A stretch of DNA of 64,000 nt from Osedax fenrisi (GCA_964019155.1 OZ025244.1:26624964-26688963), one strand, 5' to 3'. Positions 23,860 through 36,299 are shown, counted from the first letter of the stretch. Notes: a model not told the origin generated them from the letters alone. Numbers and translations: made by a program.

Positions 23860-24560
23860 GGTGGGGACACTCATATCTGCTGTATTCGAAAAACTGCAAC
23901 TATCTACATTAGAACTTGAACAAGCTTGTCAAAAATGGAGTTTGAAGATCAATCCTATTAAATGTACAATAATGACATCAGATAGCAAAGCTGAAATTGA
24001 AATAGACAACAACGTGGTTCCCAAAGTTTCCAAGTTCAAATTCCTGGGTAGTCTTGTTCCAGACTGATCCTCAGATATTCAAAACCGAATATCAATGGCA
24101 TCATAAGCATTCGGCCGAATAAGACGCAATCCAAAGACGTATCCATAAAGCTTAAGACTAGACTCTACGGATCACTCATTCTACCGATTGCAACATACGG
24201 TTCAGAGTCATGGACTACAAGATGAAAGGAAATCGATGCACTACTAGTGTTTGAAATACAATGCCTTAGAGCTATACTCCGAATTACTAGGTCTGACAGA
24301 ATCCGAAACATGATGATACGAAATAAACGAAACATAGAATACATAGTTTTTAAAAGAAGACTTCGCTGGTTTGGTCATGTTGTCAGGAATACGTCAACAC
24401 TAAATTCCAGCTACAATCTGGATTTCAAAAAAAATAAATCAAGAAGACGCCCTCCAAGAAAATGTTCTTATGGCATAAGGGAACAGTGCGGTGAGCCACT
24501 ATTACATATAGAGAGACAATCCAAACGATGAGAAGCCTTCGGAAACTATTATTCATTTGG
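23860..24560 (+). mobile_element. 3' fragment of a LINE (RT thumb and C-terminal tail)
   Basis: Remnant of a non-LTR reverse transcriptase. LQLSTLELEQACQKWSLKIN and FKFLGSLVPD correspond to the post-palm region; TRLYGSLILPIATYGSESWT and the tail motif FKRRLRWFGHVVRN follow. Stops and a frameshift break it near 24,066 and 24,240. The endonuclease and catalytic palm are absent (5' truncated). Confidence 0.85.
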
Positions 24561-25335
24561 AAAGCAAAGGGACGCTAATCCTATGCATTTAATTCAAGTA
24601 AGTCATATAAATATATATTTAAGATGAATAATATTTTCTATCTATTAATCATATACTATTATTTAATCTATCACATAATAGTAGTACTGTACAATATTTA
24701 TAAATAAACATTCCAGATTATACATACCTACGTGTTTTTAAATTTATATTTAAGTAACATTTAAATATGAGATTCATAACGTTATTCTTAGTTTATAAAT
24801 TATATTGAAACAACAGATAAATATATTAATATTTCAATATTTGTTACTCAATATTTCAATTATACACTTGAATACTTATATACCTAATTCCTATTATTTA
24901 TTTTAACTTTTTTTATTAGGTATAAAATATATCTATATTAAGCCTATATAACAAGTAAATATAATAAGAATATATTTAGTAGATATAATAATAAGTTAAG
25001 TTAATTACATATATTAAGTAGATAAGTTAAATGGGGTGTACTCTGGTCTCGAAATATAGTAATGTGTGTATATGACTACTGCCACCCTTTAAATATATGG
25101 GTTAGTCACTACACACTATTTATGGTCCTCAAACTCTTTATCTTTAGCTCCTCGCGCTACACCCTGAAAATCACTTTTGCAAGTGGGATAAACGTTCAAG
25201 AAGGGAATATGAAAGGAGATATGTGCCATCTAGTCTAAATTCCATCTAAATTCCGATGGACGGAATACTGCAATGATCTTTACAATCACCAGACTAACCC
25301 AGATATTATTATTTTAAACAGTTACGTAAACTTTT
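24561..25335. other. sequence without recognised genes
   Basis: AT-rich to about 25,030. From 25,030 to 25,335 the sequence has normal composition and may be a decayed LINE upstream of the RT piece that follows. Confidence 0.5.
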
Positions 25336-25339
25336 ACAT

Positions 25340-25750
25340 AGAGATGGAGGAATAATTGCCTATACTTGAGTCTGAAAATATAGAAGCCATTAAAACGGCG
25401 AAGGAAGGCAAATCATCCGGTATTGATAATATACCAAGTGAACTAGTCAAACATTTGGACAATGCTGTGGTAAGCATACTTACAACTTTATGTCAGAAAT
25501 CATGGTCGATTAAGTATAGCCATCTCAGTAGACCAAGTCACTTATATTACCAATACTAAAGAAAGGTGATCTCATAAAATGCAAAAACTACTGAACACTA
25601 AGTTTAATCTGCCATTCCAGCAAAATACTACTATCCATAATCCTTAAACGACTAAACCCCCAGGTAGAAGAAATATTATCGAAGGAACAAGCCGTATTCC
25701 GAAAAGGAAGGAGCACAATAGAACAAGTGTTTAACTGCAGAAATATTATT
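25340..25750 (+). mobile_element. LINE RT, N-terminal half (interrupted element, part 1)
   Basis: Encodes the start of a non-LTR RT domain: IEAIKTAKEGKSSGIDNIPS with following ELVKHL, then after frameshifts an EQAVFRKGRSTIEQVFNCRN segment (RT motif FRxxRST). It stops abruptly at about 25,750, where the opposite-strand LINE begins. Part 2 is at 27,165-28,200. Confidence 0.8.
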
Positions 25751-25754
25751 TAAA

Positions 25755-25768
25755 AACATCTATATATA

Positions 25769-25800
<32 letters not shown>

Positions 25801-27165
25801 ATGTCGAACTCCCGTTCGACCCTTCTTTACAATTTTCTTCCAATCATCACGAATCATCATAACATTACGTATTTCATTCACATCATCTATTCCAGTATCC
25901 TTTTTTAAATTATCAATGTACGTCACAGCTTTTCTTCCTCTGTTGCTTTTTCCAGACGTTGGTTGCCATAAAATCAGATCATGAGCTACTTTTATAGTAG
26001 ACCATTGAATAGGTTTTTGCTTTTCAAGTAAAATTTTATTTGCATATTCTAGAAGGATATCGTCAAATTTACAGTATTTAAAAGCTTCAGGTGCAACACC
26101 ATCAGGTCCTACTGTTTTTCCATCTACTAGATTATTCTTTACCATTAGATATTCATCTTTTGTAAAAGCGTTGGTAAATATTTATGTATGTTTAATTACA
26201 ATTTCTGGTTCAAAATCATCAATTTCTTCTTCAGAATTATTATTGCCGAGTAAATTTTTAAAATGAGTAAACCATTTATTGATTCTATCTTCGTTATTAC
26301 TGGCTTTAATTATTCCTTTTTTGGTAGTTTTACGACCAGTTATATCATTGATTAGTTGCCAACATTTGGCATGTTGTCTTAATTTATTCGAATTTTCAAT
26401 ATCATAAACTGTTTTCTCGAGGTCATCACTTTCTATCTTATCATATGCTTCCTGTAGTTTTCTCTTGGTTTCTTGAAACATTTCATACTTTTCTTCTGTG
26501 TTTGATAATACATACTTTTTATAAGCTTCATTTACATTATCACGAGGTATTGCAATAACTGGATGTCGAGATGGATTTTTATCAAGTTTTCGTTTCTTTG
26601 GTAATAGAGATTTACATGCTTCTTGATTTGCAAGAATAACATTACCATATGTTAAAGATATGTCTTTAATTTCATCTTCATTGGAAATATTAAGTTGGTT
26701 ATATCTCTTTGTAACTATGTCACTGTATTCTGTAGCTATGTTTTTATTCTTAAGTACTGACCAGTTATACATTGGTATTGAATTTTTCTTCTTTTGTGAT
26801 CTAAAACTTAATTTAATTTTGGAATTCAGAATTCTATGGTCAGAACCTATACTGCTAAAACTATTATATGCTTCACAGTTTATAGAACTATTTCTCCATT
26901 TTTTACGTATCATTATATAATCAACTTGAGTCTTATTTCCAGTACAATCTGACATAAATGTCCATAGTTTTCCTTTTCTCTTTTTATAGTGAGTATTGGT
27001 TATTAATAGATCAGTTTCTTGTGCAAAGTCTTTACAAAGTTGTCTATTTAAATTTGTTTTATCATGATAAGAATGGATGGTTTCACTAGATGTAGCAAAA
27101 TGAGCATTGAAATCTCCCATAACGATTAGAAAATTGTGTTTAGGTATAGAGACAGTTGCTTTCAT
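25755..27165 (-). mobile_element. LINE inserted in another LINE; APE endonuclease kept, RT palm deleted
   Basis: On - it encodes an apurinic-type endonuclease with FLIVMGDFNAH, TQVDYIMIRKKW and GSDHRILNSK motifs, then a linker and the first RT segment (GKTVGPDGVAPEAFKYCKFD). It then jumps in frame to the element's C-terminal tail (DLILWQPTSGKSNRGRKAVT, DTGIDDVNEIRNVMMIRDDW). The catalytic FADD-containing palm and thumb are missing, so it cannot reverse-transcribe. The frame is otherwise nearly intact, with stops only at about 26,146-26,184. Its 3' end on - runs into an (AT)n tract (25,769-25,800). It is 5' truncated inside the endonuclease. Confidence 0.85.
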
Positions 27166-28200
27166 GATGATCGCATCACTATATGTAAACTCTACTAGCG
27201 CAGTGCTACTAAATAATGCCAAAGGCGAATTATTTAAAAATTCAGTTGGTGTACGACATACACCAACTGAATTAACGTACACTGTGCGTCAAGGTTGTCT
27301 GCTTTCATCAAAATTATTCAACGTATTACTTGAAGAAATTATGAGTGAAACTCAGAGCAACAACTCTTCATATATTTCAGTAGGTGGAAGACCACTTTAG
27401 AATCTAAAGTTCGCTGACGACATCAACATACTTGCCGGAACCAACGAGGAGCTCCTTTATCTCACAGACAAATTATCAAGAAGTTCAACCAGATATGGAA
27501 TGGAAATAAGTACAGAAAAGAGTAAAGTGGTGATAAACACTAACGACAATTATATACATGCAGATATTACCATCTATGGAGAAAATCTTGATGAAGTTGA
27601 CAAGTTTTGCTATCTGGGTACAACCATTACAAGAGACGGATCATGTGAAACGGACATCAAAATTAGATTAGCTCTTGCTACATCCGTATATATGGAATAG
27701 CAAACAAATAAACTTCAAATTAAAGCACAATATCTATCGTTTTCTTGTAATATCGATCCTTTCTAATGGATGCGAGACATGGAAGATAAATGTAGCAATA
27801 TATGAGAGAATAAAAGCATTTGAAAATAAATCGCATAAGAAATTACTCGGTATTACATATCAAGAGAGAAACAAACGTGTTCGTCCGTAACATAGTGATC
27901 GAATTAATAGGTAAATAGGAGCCGATCCTGCAGACAATATAACGACGCAAATTAAAGTGGTTTGGACATATATCCAGACATGATAATTTGTGCAAAACAA
28001 TCATTCGAGTAGCGGTAGAAGGTTCAAGAAATCGATTTCGCCCAAAAATGGATAGATAACATAGTTAAATGGACAAAGAATGATGTTAATTGTTTAATAA
28101 AATATATACATAAACGAGACGACTGGATAAATTGTTTTACTCAGGCGTCATTGATTCCCCATACGATTTACGAGTCATGGGATAAAAAGTATGTAAGTTA
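27165..28200 (+). mobile_element. LINE RT, C-terminal half (interrupted element, part 2)
   Basis: Continues the + RT: SLYVNSTSAVLLNNAKGELF, then a disrupted GVRQGC motif, QGCLLSSKLFNVLLEEIM, the catalytic box FADDINILAG, FCYLGTTITRDG and the tail with LSNGCETWKINVAIYERIKA and KLLGITYQER. Frameshifts occur near 27,400, 27,700 and 27,890. The GVRQGC motif is split by a 33-bp insertion (27,260-27,293). Confidence 0.85.
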
Positions 28201-28800
28201 AATAGATATATAAGATAGATAAGTTAATTTGATATAATAAATATATTAGTTTGTATCTAGAGTTATATTAAAAAAATCTTAAAGTAGATTTATGTAGAAA
28301 TAAAATCTCAAATATTATAAAAATAATATATGTTGTATAGTGTTGCATATTAATATGAATTATACTGTTCAGTATATGATACTTTCCATTTCTCATGGAA
28401 ATATAACGGTTACATATATTTGAATAGGAAGAGTAATGTACTGCATATATAATAAGAACGTTAATGAGAACTAGAACATTTACACAGAAATGTAGTTCGG
28501 CGATCCTTTATAAGTACTGAAATATATTAAATTACAAGTTCATGATATGTTTTATATGTATTTTATAAACTATTAGATTTTAAATTACGAGACACACTAA
28601 ACAAATTTATACTGATGATAAATACGATACATATATGTGTTATATATAATAAGCACGCATAGGGAACGTGAGGGTATAGTACTACTACAAAAATGTGTAA
28701 TAATTCACGTAATACTACCACTACTAGTAGTATTAGTATTAGTCATAGTAATAGTATGATACATATCTATAATTACAAATTGTAAACAACAAATTAAGAT
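28201..28800. other. AT-rich sequence without recognised genes
   Basis: Nothing seen apart from an ACTACTACTAGTAGTATTAG-type simple repeat at 28,705-28,760. Confidence 0.6.
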
Positions 28801-28806
28801 TTATAG

Positions 28807-28812
28807 TTTATT
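28807..28812 (-). terminator. polyadenylation signal for the BAF-like gene
   Basis: AATAAA on -, 57 bases beyond the stop codon, a usual distance for a cleavage site soon after. Confidence 0.5.
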
Positions 28813-28868
28813 AACGATACAAATCTATTGATTTCTTCCGTGTTCACTGCTCAACAACGATTGTTCTT

Positions 28869-29174
28869 TTATGCTAATGCCTTCTTAATTTGTTTCTTGT
28901 CCACACGTCCGTAAATAGATTTGTAAGCCATAGCTGCATTCAACTTGTTCACGCAGGCCTTCTTGTATAGGAACTTCTCGAATTCGCAACTTGTCATGCA
29001 CTTCGTCTTCTTCTTCAGTTGATAAACCGTGCAAATACCCTGTTCCTCGAGTCTTTTGCTGTAAACTCCGTTGATACCACCCAAAACTTCCACACTCATT
29101 TGACAAGTTCCGTTGGTCGTCTTGAAGAGGGCTATTTTCTTAGTGATTGGTACGCAGGCTGGTTGGTAGGACAT
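28869..29174 (-). CDS. barrier-to-autointegration factor (BAF/BANF)-like protein
   Basis: A 101-residue single-exon ORF. Residues about 30-90 read as a BAF fold: VLGGINGVYSKRLEEQG matches the helix-hairpin-helix of BAF (Gly-Ile-Gly-x-Val-Leu-Gly-x-x-Leu-Glu-Glu-Arg-Gly), followed by VYQLKKK, CEFEKFLYKK and NAAMAYKSIYG, where BAF has its later helices. BAF proteins dimerise, bridge double-stranded DNA and bind LEM-domain nuclear-envelope proteins. I chose ATG 29,174 because the frame upstream starts only with GTG. The protein is slightly longer than BAF (about 89) with a Lys-rich end. It sits between LINEs without introns, so a retrocopy is possible, but the frame is intact and an AATAAA follows. 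Assigned by motif pattern only. Confidence 0.6.
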   Translation of the reverse strand: MSYQPACVPITKKIALFKTTNGTCQMSVEVLGGINGVYSKRLEEQGICTVYQLKKKTKCMTSCEFEKFLYKKACVNKLNAAMAYKSIYGRVDKKQIKKALA

Positions 29175-29815
29175 ATTGCTCTGTTGTTTGTATATGAACA
29201 CGTCTGTTGCTTTGCTGTGTTTGTTTTATTGTGTTTATTTTTAATTTATTTAATTTGTTTATATTGAATTTTGTTTAATTTTAAAGTGCTTTTAATTATT
29301 TTAAAATATTAATTCTTAATTTTAATGTATAATTTCATGAATGTAATTAGTAGTAGTGGGAGTCCATAGTATTATGCCTATATAGACCTATATTATATAA
29401 CCTACATATTACCATATTGGAATATTTAAGTGGTACACGGGTGAAGTACAATTGTATTTGGTTTATCAAAAATCTATTTCTCCTAAATTAAATAAGTAAT
29501 ATAAATTCAGCAGAAATTTATACATATAAGTTGTATATTGTAAAGTATAAATACGAGAATTATCGTATTAATACATACACATTAGTTACAGTATTACACA
29601 TAAGTATTTTTTTAAATATTAACAAAAATATTTAATAAATGATATATAAAATGTATATAATTAAAATAAGTAAACAAATATATAAGTAAACAATATATAA
29701 GAAACATTTTATATGCAATTTAAATGAATATATATATTTTTTAATTATTTATAATTTGGACACATGTGGACAATTAGAAATAATTTATTGAGATATCTTG
29801 AATATTAAATTATAT
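29175..29815. other. upstream flank of the BAF-like gene, AT-rich
   Basis: It may contain the BAF-like promoter; no core element can be singled out. Confidence 0.5.
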
Positions 29816-29819
29816 GATA

Positions 29820-32800
29820 TACCTTAATACCTTATATTGGGAAGCCTTGGGGGCGCGTCACTGTCAATATAAATATTCTCCATTCCTTCCTCGTATGTGC
29901 TATCAGTTGTATATGGCCAATAATTTTACCGGTCCATTCTTTGATGTTATTAATCCACATATTTTTTGGCCGACCACAATGTCTTATTCCTTCAACATTT
30001 CCCTGTATAATGAGTTTAGCTAGTCCTTCAAAGCGTGTTACATGGCCATACCATGTTAATTTTCGTCGTTGTACCATTGCTAGTAAGATGGTAATGGCCA
30101 GCTTGCGATATTCTGTTTTTTATTTCATCATATGTTTTTCTGTCTTTATAAGTAACACCAAGTAATTTCCTAAAGTTCTTTGTCTCAAATATGTTTATAC
30201 TATTTTCTAGTTCAGCTGTTAGCATCCATGTTTCGCATGCATATAAACAAATTGACGTTACTAACTAGTTCATAAGACTGAGATTATAGCCCAGTATAAT
30301 ATGTTTTTCATTCCATATTACTTTTAGTCTATGGCATACTTGATTTACTTGTGCTGCTGTAGATAGGATTTCTTTTTTTGAACCTTGTTTATCAATAATG
30401 GATCCTAGATATTTGAAGTGGATAACGATCTCGATTTGTTCATTCTGGATGGTGATACGCTGATTGCAGGTATTATCATTTAACATCAATTTGGTCTTAG
30501 TTGGATTTATTTCCATACCAAATTTACTTGCTGCCTGTTATAGGTTATTTGCTAGAGATTCCAATTCTTCTTCAGAACCAGCAAGAAAGTCAATGTCATC
30601 ATAAATATTAGGTTAGGGACGATTATTCCATTCACTTTGATAGTTCAATTATGACTGTGCAGTGCGTTGTCCATTATATCTTCCAGGAAAAGGTTAACAT
30701 GAATTGGTGAGAGTAAGAAACCTTGTCTTACACGGTGTAAGTTACACCAGTTATTGTTGGAAATCATTCGCCAATTGCTCTTTTCCTTAGTATTGCCAAA
30801 GATACTACAAAGTAGGTAGCTTCGGATGATCTTTGGTATTGCATTTCTTGCTTTATCGTACAGATTTTTTTATAAATTCAATTATAAGTTATAACTTACA
30901 ATATTACATTTTGTTATATTAGACCAAAGTCCCTTTTGCCAAACTCTGTCAAAGTAAAAAATGGGAATCGGAAGTCAATAAATATATGATACAGTTTTTT
31001 TTTGTTGGAGATAATGTTTTTCGCAAATGAGACGCACATTGAAAATGTATTCTATTGTATTTCGATTTTTCCTAAATCCAGCTTGTTCTTCAGATATTAT
31101 TTGCTTTTCTTGTGGGTCCAGACATTTTTTTTTAACGTTTTTCACTATTTTTAGCATAATTTTACTAGCTTGGTTGATTAGACTAATAGTACGATAGTTA
31201 TTACATTGTTGGAGATTATCTTTTTTTTATAGTTACTATGATCGATTTCATCTATATTTCTGGCCAATTACTTGTTTCCCATATATTGGAACATATCATG
31301 TGCATTAACTTAATCATTATTTCGCCATTATTTATTATGAGTTCGGATGGGATATTGTCAAGACCAGCCGATTTACATTTATTTAATTTGTATGGACTTT
31401 TTCTCTTAGAATAGTGTTTCCGATGTTGACTTCATCTTCTTCTTCACATTGATGTTTATTTATGATCATATTTTCGTTTCCAATAGATTCGAAGTTATAC
31501 AGTTCACTGCAATATTCAGTGCATCTTTTTAATATGTCACCTTCTTCAGTAAGTACTATTCCAGTGTTTTCAGTGTATCCATGATGTAGTTAATTCTTGC
31601 ACTCTTTAGTTTTCGTTGAGATTTCATTTTTGGTTTAAAAGACACCATTTAGAGATTATGATCACTTCCCATATCTGCTTTAGTGTATACTCTAGTTTTA
31701 GAAACATGAATACCTGATATAAAACGTCTCTTGATCAATATATAATCAATCTGATTATGTATATTCCCATTTTGGTGAGTGCCATATATATATTCTTGAT
31801 AGTTTATGTTTCCCTAATTTATTTACCAGGATCAAGTCGTTATAGTTCGTAAATTCTAATAGTCTTACTCCTCTGTCATTTGTAGCTATGTTACATGCGG
31901 TTCCACAGTAATCACTCAAGTCATTGACCGAATCCTTAAAAATTGTTGCGATCTAGTCATCCTGAACGATTAGTATGTCTTTCTTTTTCATGCTATAAAT
32001 TGTACTTTGGAGTTGTGAATAGAAGTATTCTATTTCTTCGTCCGTGTCATTTGACCTAGGACCTAGGTCCTAGGTGCTTATATCTATAGGTATATATTTA
32101 TCCTACCTACTATATATACCTACTATAATACATATAGTATAGATATACCTACTATAGATATTTGTAAAGGTTTAATTTGTATTCTAATAATGCAAATTCT
32201 ACGTGAAATAGGAAGTAATTCCATTCAGTGTATTTGATATATTTATGTATCATACATCCAATCCGTGTCTGTGGTAATATTTGGTTACACAACTATAAAA
32301 AACAGGTGACCATCGTCAGTTATAAAATTACCATTATATGTCCATCTTGTTTCGCAGAGTCCCAGTATTTTCCATTTGTATCATTTCATTTCATTTTCTA
32401 ATTCTAGAATTATTTTACAAGCTTGTAAATTACCTATTCTATTTAGCGTTCTTACATGCAATGTTCCTATTGTAGCATTTCTGCGTAATCTCAGAATATT
32501 GTTATCTTTATGATGCTGATTTTTTTTGTATTAATAACAATTGTTATCAGTAGTCCATTTATCACATTCGTCCTGATTGGTAACGATATGTACGCCGTAC
32601 ATTTAACCGTACATTGTACGGTCCTTGTTAACCCGGGGACAACCGCTATGAATAACTTTGTTTGATGTTCATGATGCGTTTCTTGGGAAAATTAATCCAG
32701 TGGATCCCACTCCTCTCTGGATATATTACCCTCGTATAGTTGAGTACCAGTAAACTCGGACTAGGTAAACTCGGACCACTTTTGAGGTAAACTCGTACCA

Positions 32801-33880
32801 CTTTTAAAGTAAACTCGGACCACTTTTTAAAAACATAAAGTAAACTCGGACCACTTATTAAACTAACTATATTTTGTATATTTCTATAATATAATATGCT
32901 TTAACTTACTTCCACCTTATATAATTATATTATATCTGTTAAATAAATTATAAAAAGAGTCATTTCATATGATATTTTTGTGGAATTATATATTTAAATA
33001 GGTAAACATTTAATTTGAACTCGCACCACTTTTGAAGTAAACTCGGACCACTTGTGAAGTAAACTCGGACCACTTATTAAAAACATAAAGAAGATTCGGA
33101 CCAACCGTATAAACTATATATTGTATATTTCTAACATATAATATGCTTTAACTTATAAGTTAAAAGTATAATTTCACTGTATATAATTATATTTACATTT
33201 TTATTTAATTATTAAAGACATTATATATATATATAACTTTATCATATATATGACTTTAATAACATTTAATAACTTAACATAATTTAAATTGTCGTATATC
33301 ACCATTGTATATCTAGCTCTATGTATATCACCGACGAGAACCACGATAGAAGCTATATTTATTATGATAGAAGTATACAATATATAAGTTATTTTAATAA
33401 GTGGTCCGAGTTTACTTCACAAGTGGTCCGAGTTTACTTCAAAAGTGGTCCGAGTTTACTTCAAAAGTGGTGCGAGTTCAAATTAAATGTTTACCTATTT
33501 AAGTATATAATTCCACAAAAATATCATATTAAATGACTCTTTTTATAATTTATTTAACAGATATAATATAATTATATAAGGTGGAAGTAAGTTAAAGCAT
33601 ATTATATTATAGAAATATACAAAATATAGTTATTTTAAAAGTGGTCCGAATCTTCTTTATGTTTTTAATAAGTGGTCCGAGTTTACTTTATGTTTTTAAA
33701 AAGTGGTCCGAGTTTACTTTAAAAGTGGTCCGAGTTTACCTCAAAAGTGGTCCGAGTTTACTGGTATTCGTATAGTTTAGCCGACTAGAAGAAGTCGTTA
33801 TCAGGATGTAGCTCTAGGAGATAATACATGAGAGATTAGTGGGATTGGTTTAGGTACCATGTTCACAATCATGTACATAA
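29820..33880 (-). mobile_element. near full-length decayed LINE, interrupted by a fold-back element
   Basis: Read on - from about 33,880: an untranslated-type leader (33,880-33,778 and 32,731-32,600), then an endonuclease start (IGTLHVRTLNR and ILGLCETRW at about 32,330-32,480). A decayed endonuclease body follows (KKKDILIVQDD near 31,980; DRGVRLLEF near 31,860), then RT segments (EEQAGFRKNRNTIEYIFNVR at 31,025-31,100; MEINPTKTKLMLN and FKYLGSIID at 30,350-30,516) and the tail (FRKLLGVTYKDR near 30,150; RRKLTWYGHVTRFEG near 30,040). Many stops and frameshifts. The LINE type matches its neighbours (APE endonuclease plus RT). The leader is continuous once 32,742-33,767 plus one copy of the duplicated site is removed. 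Confidence 0.8.
32742..33767. mobile_element. fold-back DNA element built from subterminal repeats
   Basis: About 1.03 kb with long inverted arms (about 32,742-33,170 and 33,390-33,767). Each arm contains arrays of a 21-22 bp unit, GTAAACTCGGACCACTTTTG, interspersed with unique segments that recur inverted in the other arm. The ends are TACCAGTAAACTCGGAC and its complement. It is bracketed by TCGTATAGTT at 32,732-32,741 and 33,768-33,777, a 10-bp target duplication. It has no ORF. Long composite arms recall Drosophila FB or Mutator-like fold-back elements. Confidence 0.88.
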
Positions 33881-34315
33881 TATGATAACGCTGCTATCAT
33901 GATACGTGGATACACCCACCGCCACCACACACCCAATATTATATAGGATTATATAAATTCTATTATTTAATTATTAATTATATATATATATATATATTAT
34001 AAAATGAAGCATACAGGTAGGATATATAGATTTATATAATAATCATCTATAGTGAATTGAATTGAATTCAATTCATGTAAACATATCAACAAGTCAAATC
34101 ATAGGCTTGTTAATGATTATGATTGTATTATGTAATAATTATTACCTAATACAATTATACATTTGCATACACAAATTATATTCATCGCTAAATTTAATTA
34201 TTATAAATCTAATATTCTGTATAATTTAATTTTCTAGTACATTTTCCTGTTATGTTAATTTAGAGAAAATAATAATTTGTATCACTATAGCACTGTATAT
34301 AATACTATTTGTTAT
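33880..34315. other. sequence without recognised genes
   Basis: Nothing seen. Confidence 0.6.
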
Positions 34316-34319
34316 GTAT

Positions 34320-34608
34320 TAAATAAAACATATATATATATATATATATATTGTTATTTTATTTTGGTGAAGTCCTTTCATCCCATCCAGGAACTTAGAT
34401 GAAGTTTTCACTTATATCCATATGGCTCTAATGTCCCTTCGAAACCGCTATCATGTTAGGCATCCATGGTTATAACTAGAGCCAATCATTTATTTATACA
34501 CAATTAAATAAGATAACTTCTAAATATTATTGTAAGACCTATTTTAATGGTACTGGTGGGGCTTTAACCCGTGCCCTACTGCATGTGTGTCTGACACCTT
34601 AGAAAACT
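34320..34608 (-). mobile_element. tRNA-derived SINE, copy 2
   Basis: The shared body is present (GGTGAAGTCCTTTCATCCCA on + is the complement of the body end), with an (AT)n tail at 34,330-34,351. The tRNA-like head is truncated at about 34,605 and replaced by another (AT)n run. Confidence 0.8.
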
Positions 34609-34635
34609 GATATATATATATATATATATATATCA

Positions 34636-36299
34636 GCTAATAGATTATATACCTTTAAAAATCATATTTAAAAAGTTATAACGTAATATTTAATTAAACA
34701 TATATATATATGTAATTTTATAAAATATTAATGTTAATTATTAAATTACATTTATGATTAAAAATGATATACATATTACTGCATTTAAACATAGTTTACT
34801 ATAGTATCTTATATATAATATAGTATAGTATAGGTATAGTATAACCATAGATTTGTATTCGACCAACTATACTAGGTAAACTATAAATCTACGAGTATAC
34901 ATATGGTTATGTATCCTATCGTAGTTTATTTTTATTATTTATCATATTTATTTGGTTTTGTTTTAGTCTCTTAGTATAATAAATATAACCACGATTCACT
35001 TACTAGTTTATTATGTTTATGTTGTTGTATTATTTACTTTAATTTATTATTATATATTATATATATCGTCGTAATACAATTAAATATAATCAAACACTTA
35101 TTTTTTAATATATGCTTAGCTGTCATAGTTGCCAACACTGATAGTAGAAGAATGAGTGTCACTATAAATAGGAAGCTTCCTTCAATAATTCACGAATCAT
35201 CGTTCGCATTTTTTCTTATAAACTTATCATGAAAACATATAAATATCGACCGCATACCAGTTTATATTGAAAATATCCATAATTTTCGTTATATTATGCC
35301 AATATAATAGTGATATTCTATAAATATTATATAATAACTAATTGTTTAGATCAGTACTTTGTATTCATACTTATATTGTTTAGTTATATAAATATAATAT
35401 ATGTATCAACATATATATATATACAGTAATATTATTATATTAACTATAGTCGTAGGTAGATATGTAAATTTCATAATTGTTTATGATATCGGCACATACG
35501 AATAATGAATTATTGGATAACCAGACTTTCGAGTAATACATTTAGATCGAATATAGGCTCTCGAAACTTTAATAGAGATGTTAATGATTTATTAGTTAAT
35601 GAATTTATTAGCTAATTAGTGATAATATTATTTATTAAAATAAGTGTTGGTCTATATTATAATTAAAACTGAATTATATTATATAATAAGTATAATTCCA
35701 TATTTAGACATATAAATATTATGAAAAACGTATTTTCTGTGTTTGAGTGTAATTGTTATGTAAAATATTATATAATATTAATAAATGAATATATTCAAAA
35801 TTTGATGTGAACATTTTATATAATTAATAATGAAAATATGAATTATAATTATATATATATATATATATAATATAAATAAAGATATATTATTTACGTGTGT
35901 CATCATTTATTATACAGGAATGGTTCGCGATGATTTAAAATTCATGATTGATATTAAAATGGTTATATATGTAATACGTGATGGATTAATACGTTAGCTA
36001 TGAGCTATAGATAGATACACTAATACGGAGGACACATACAACGTACCAAACAAGTGTTAGACAGCCGAGCCAGATAGATGTGAAAGCTGAGCCTTATACA
36101 TAGTTAGATAAGTAGATAATAGTATATATAGTAGATAAGTAATGTAATTAGTATGTTATACATGAACGGACGATAGATATACATGTACATAGGACATATA
36201 TAATCATACTTATGGGTATTATAATAAGACACGAGCTGAATACAGCTAGATATAGGAGCGTCGGTATTATAATCACGTTAGCCAATCAGAACACTCGGT
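34636..36299. other. AT-rich sequence downstream of glycerol kinase
   Basis: This may include the glycerol kinase 3' UTR at its right end. Nothing else is supported. Confidence 0.55.

Noticed and set aside
26660..26920. Phe/Leu-rich + frame
   Set aside because: Antisense shadow of the LINE endonuclease coding region on -.
32080..32165. CTACTATA/TATAGTA repeats as a palindromic regulatory site
   Set aside because: Low-complexity AT repeats within a decayed LINE; no specific pattern beyond composition.
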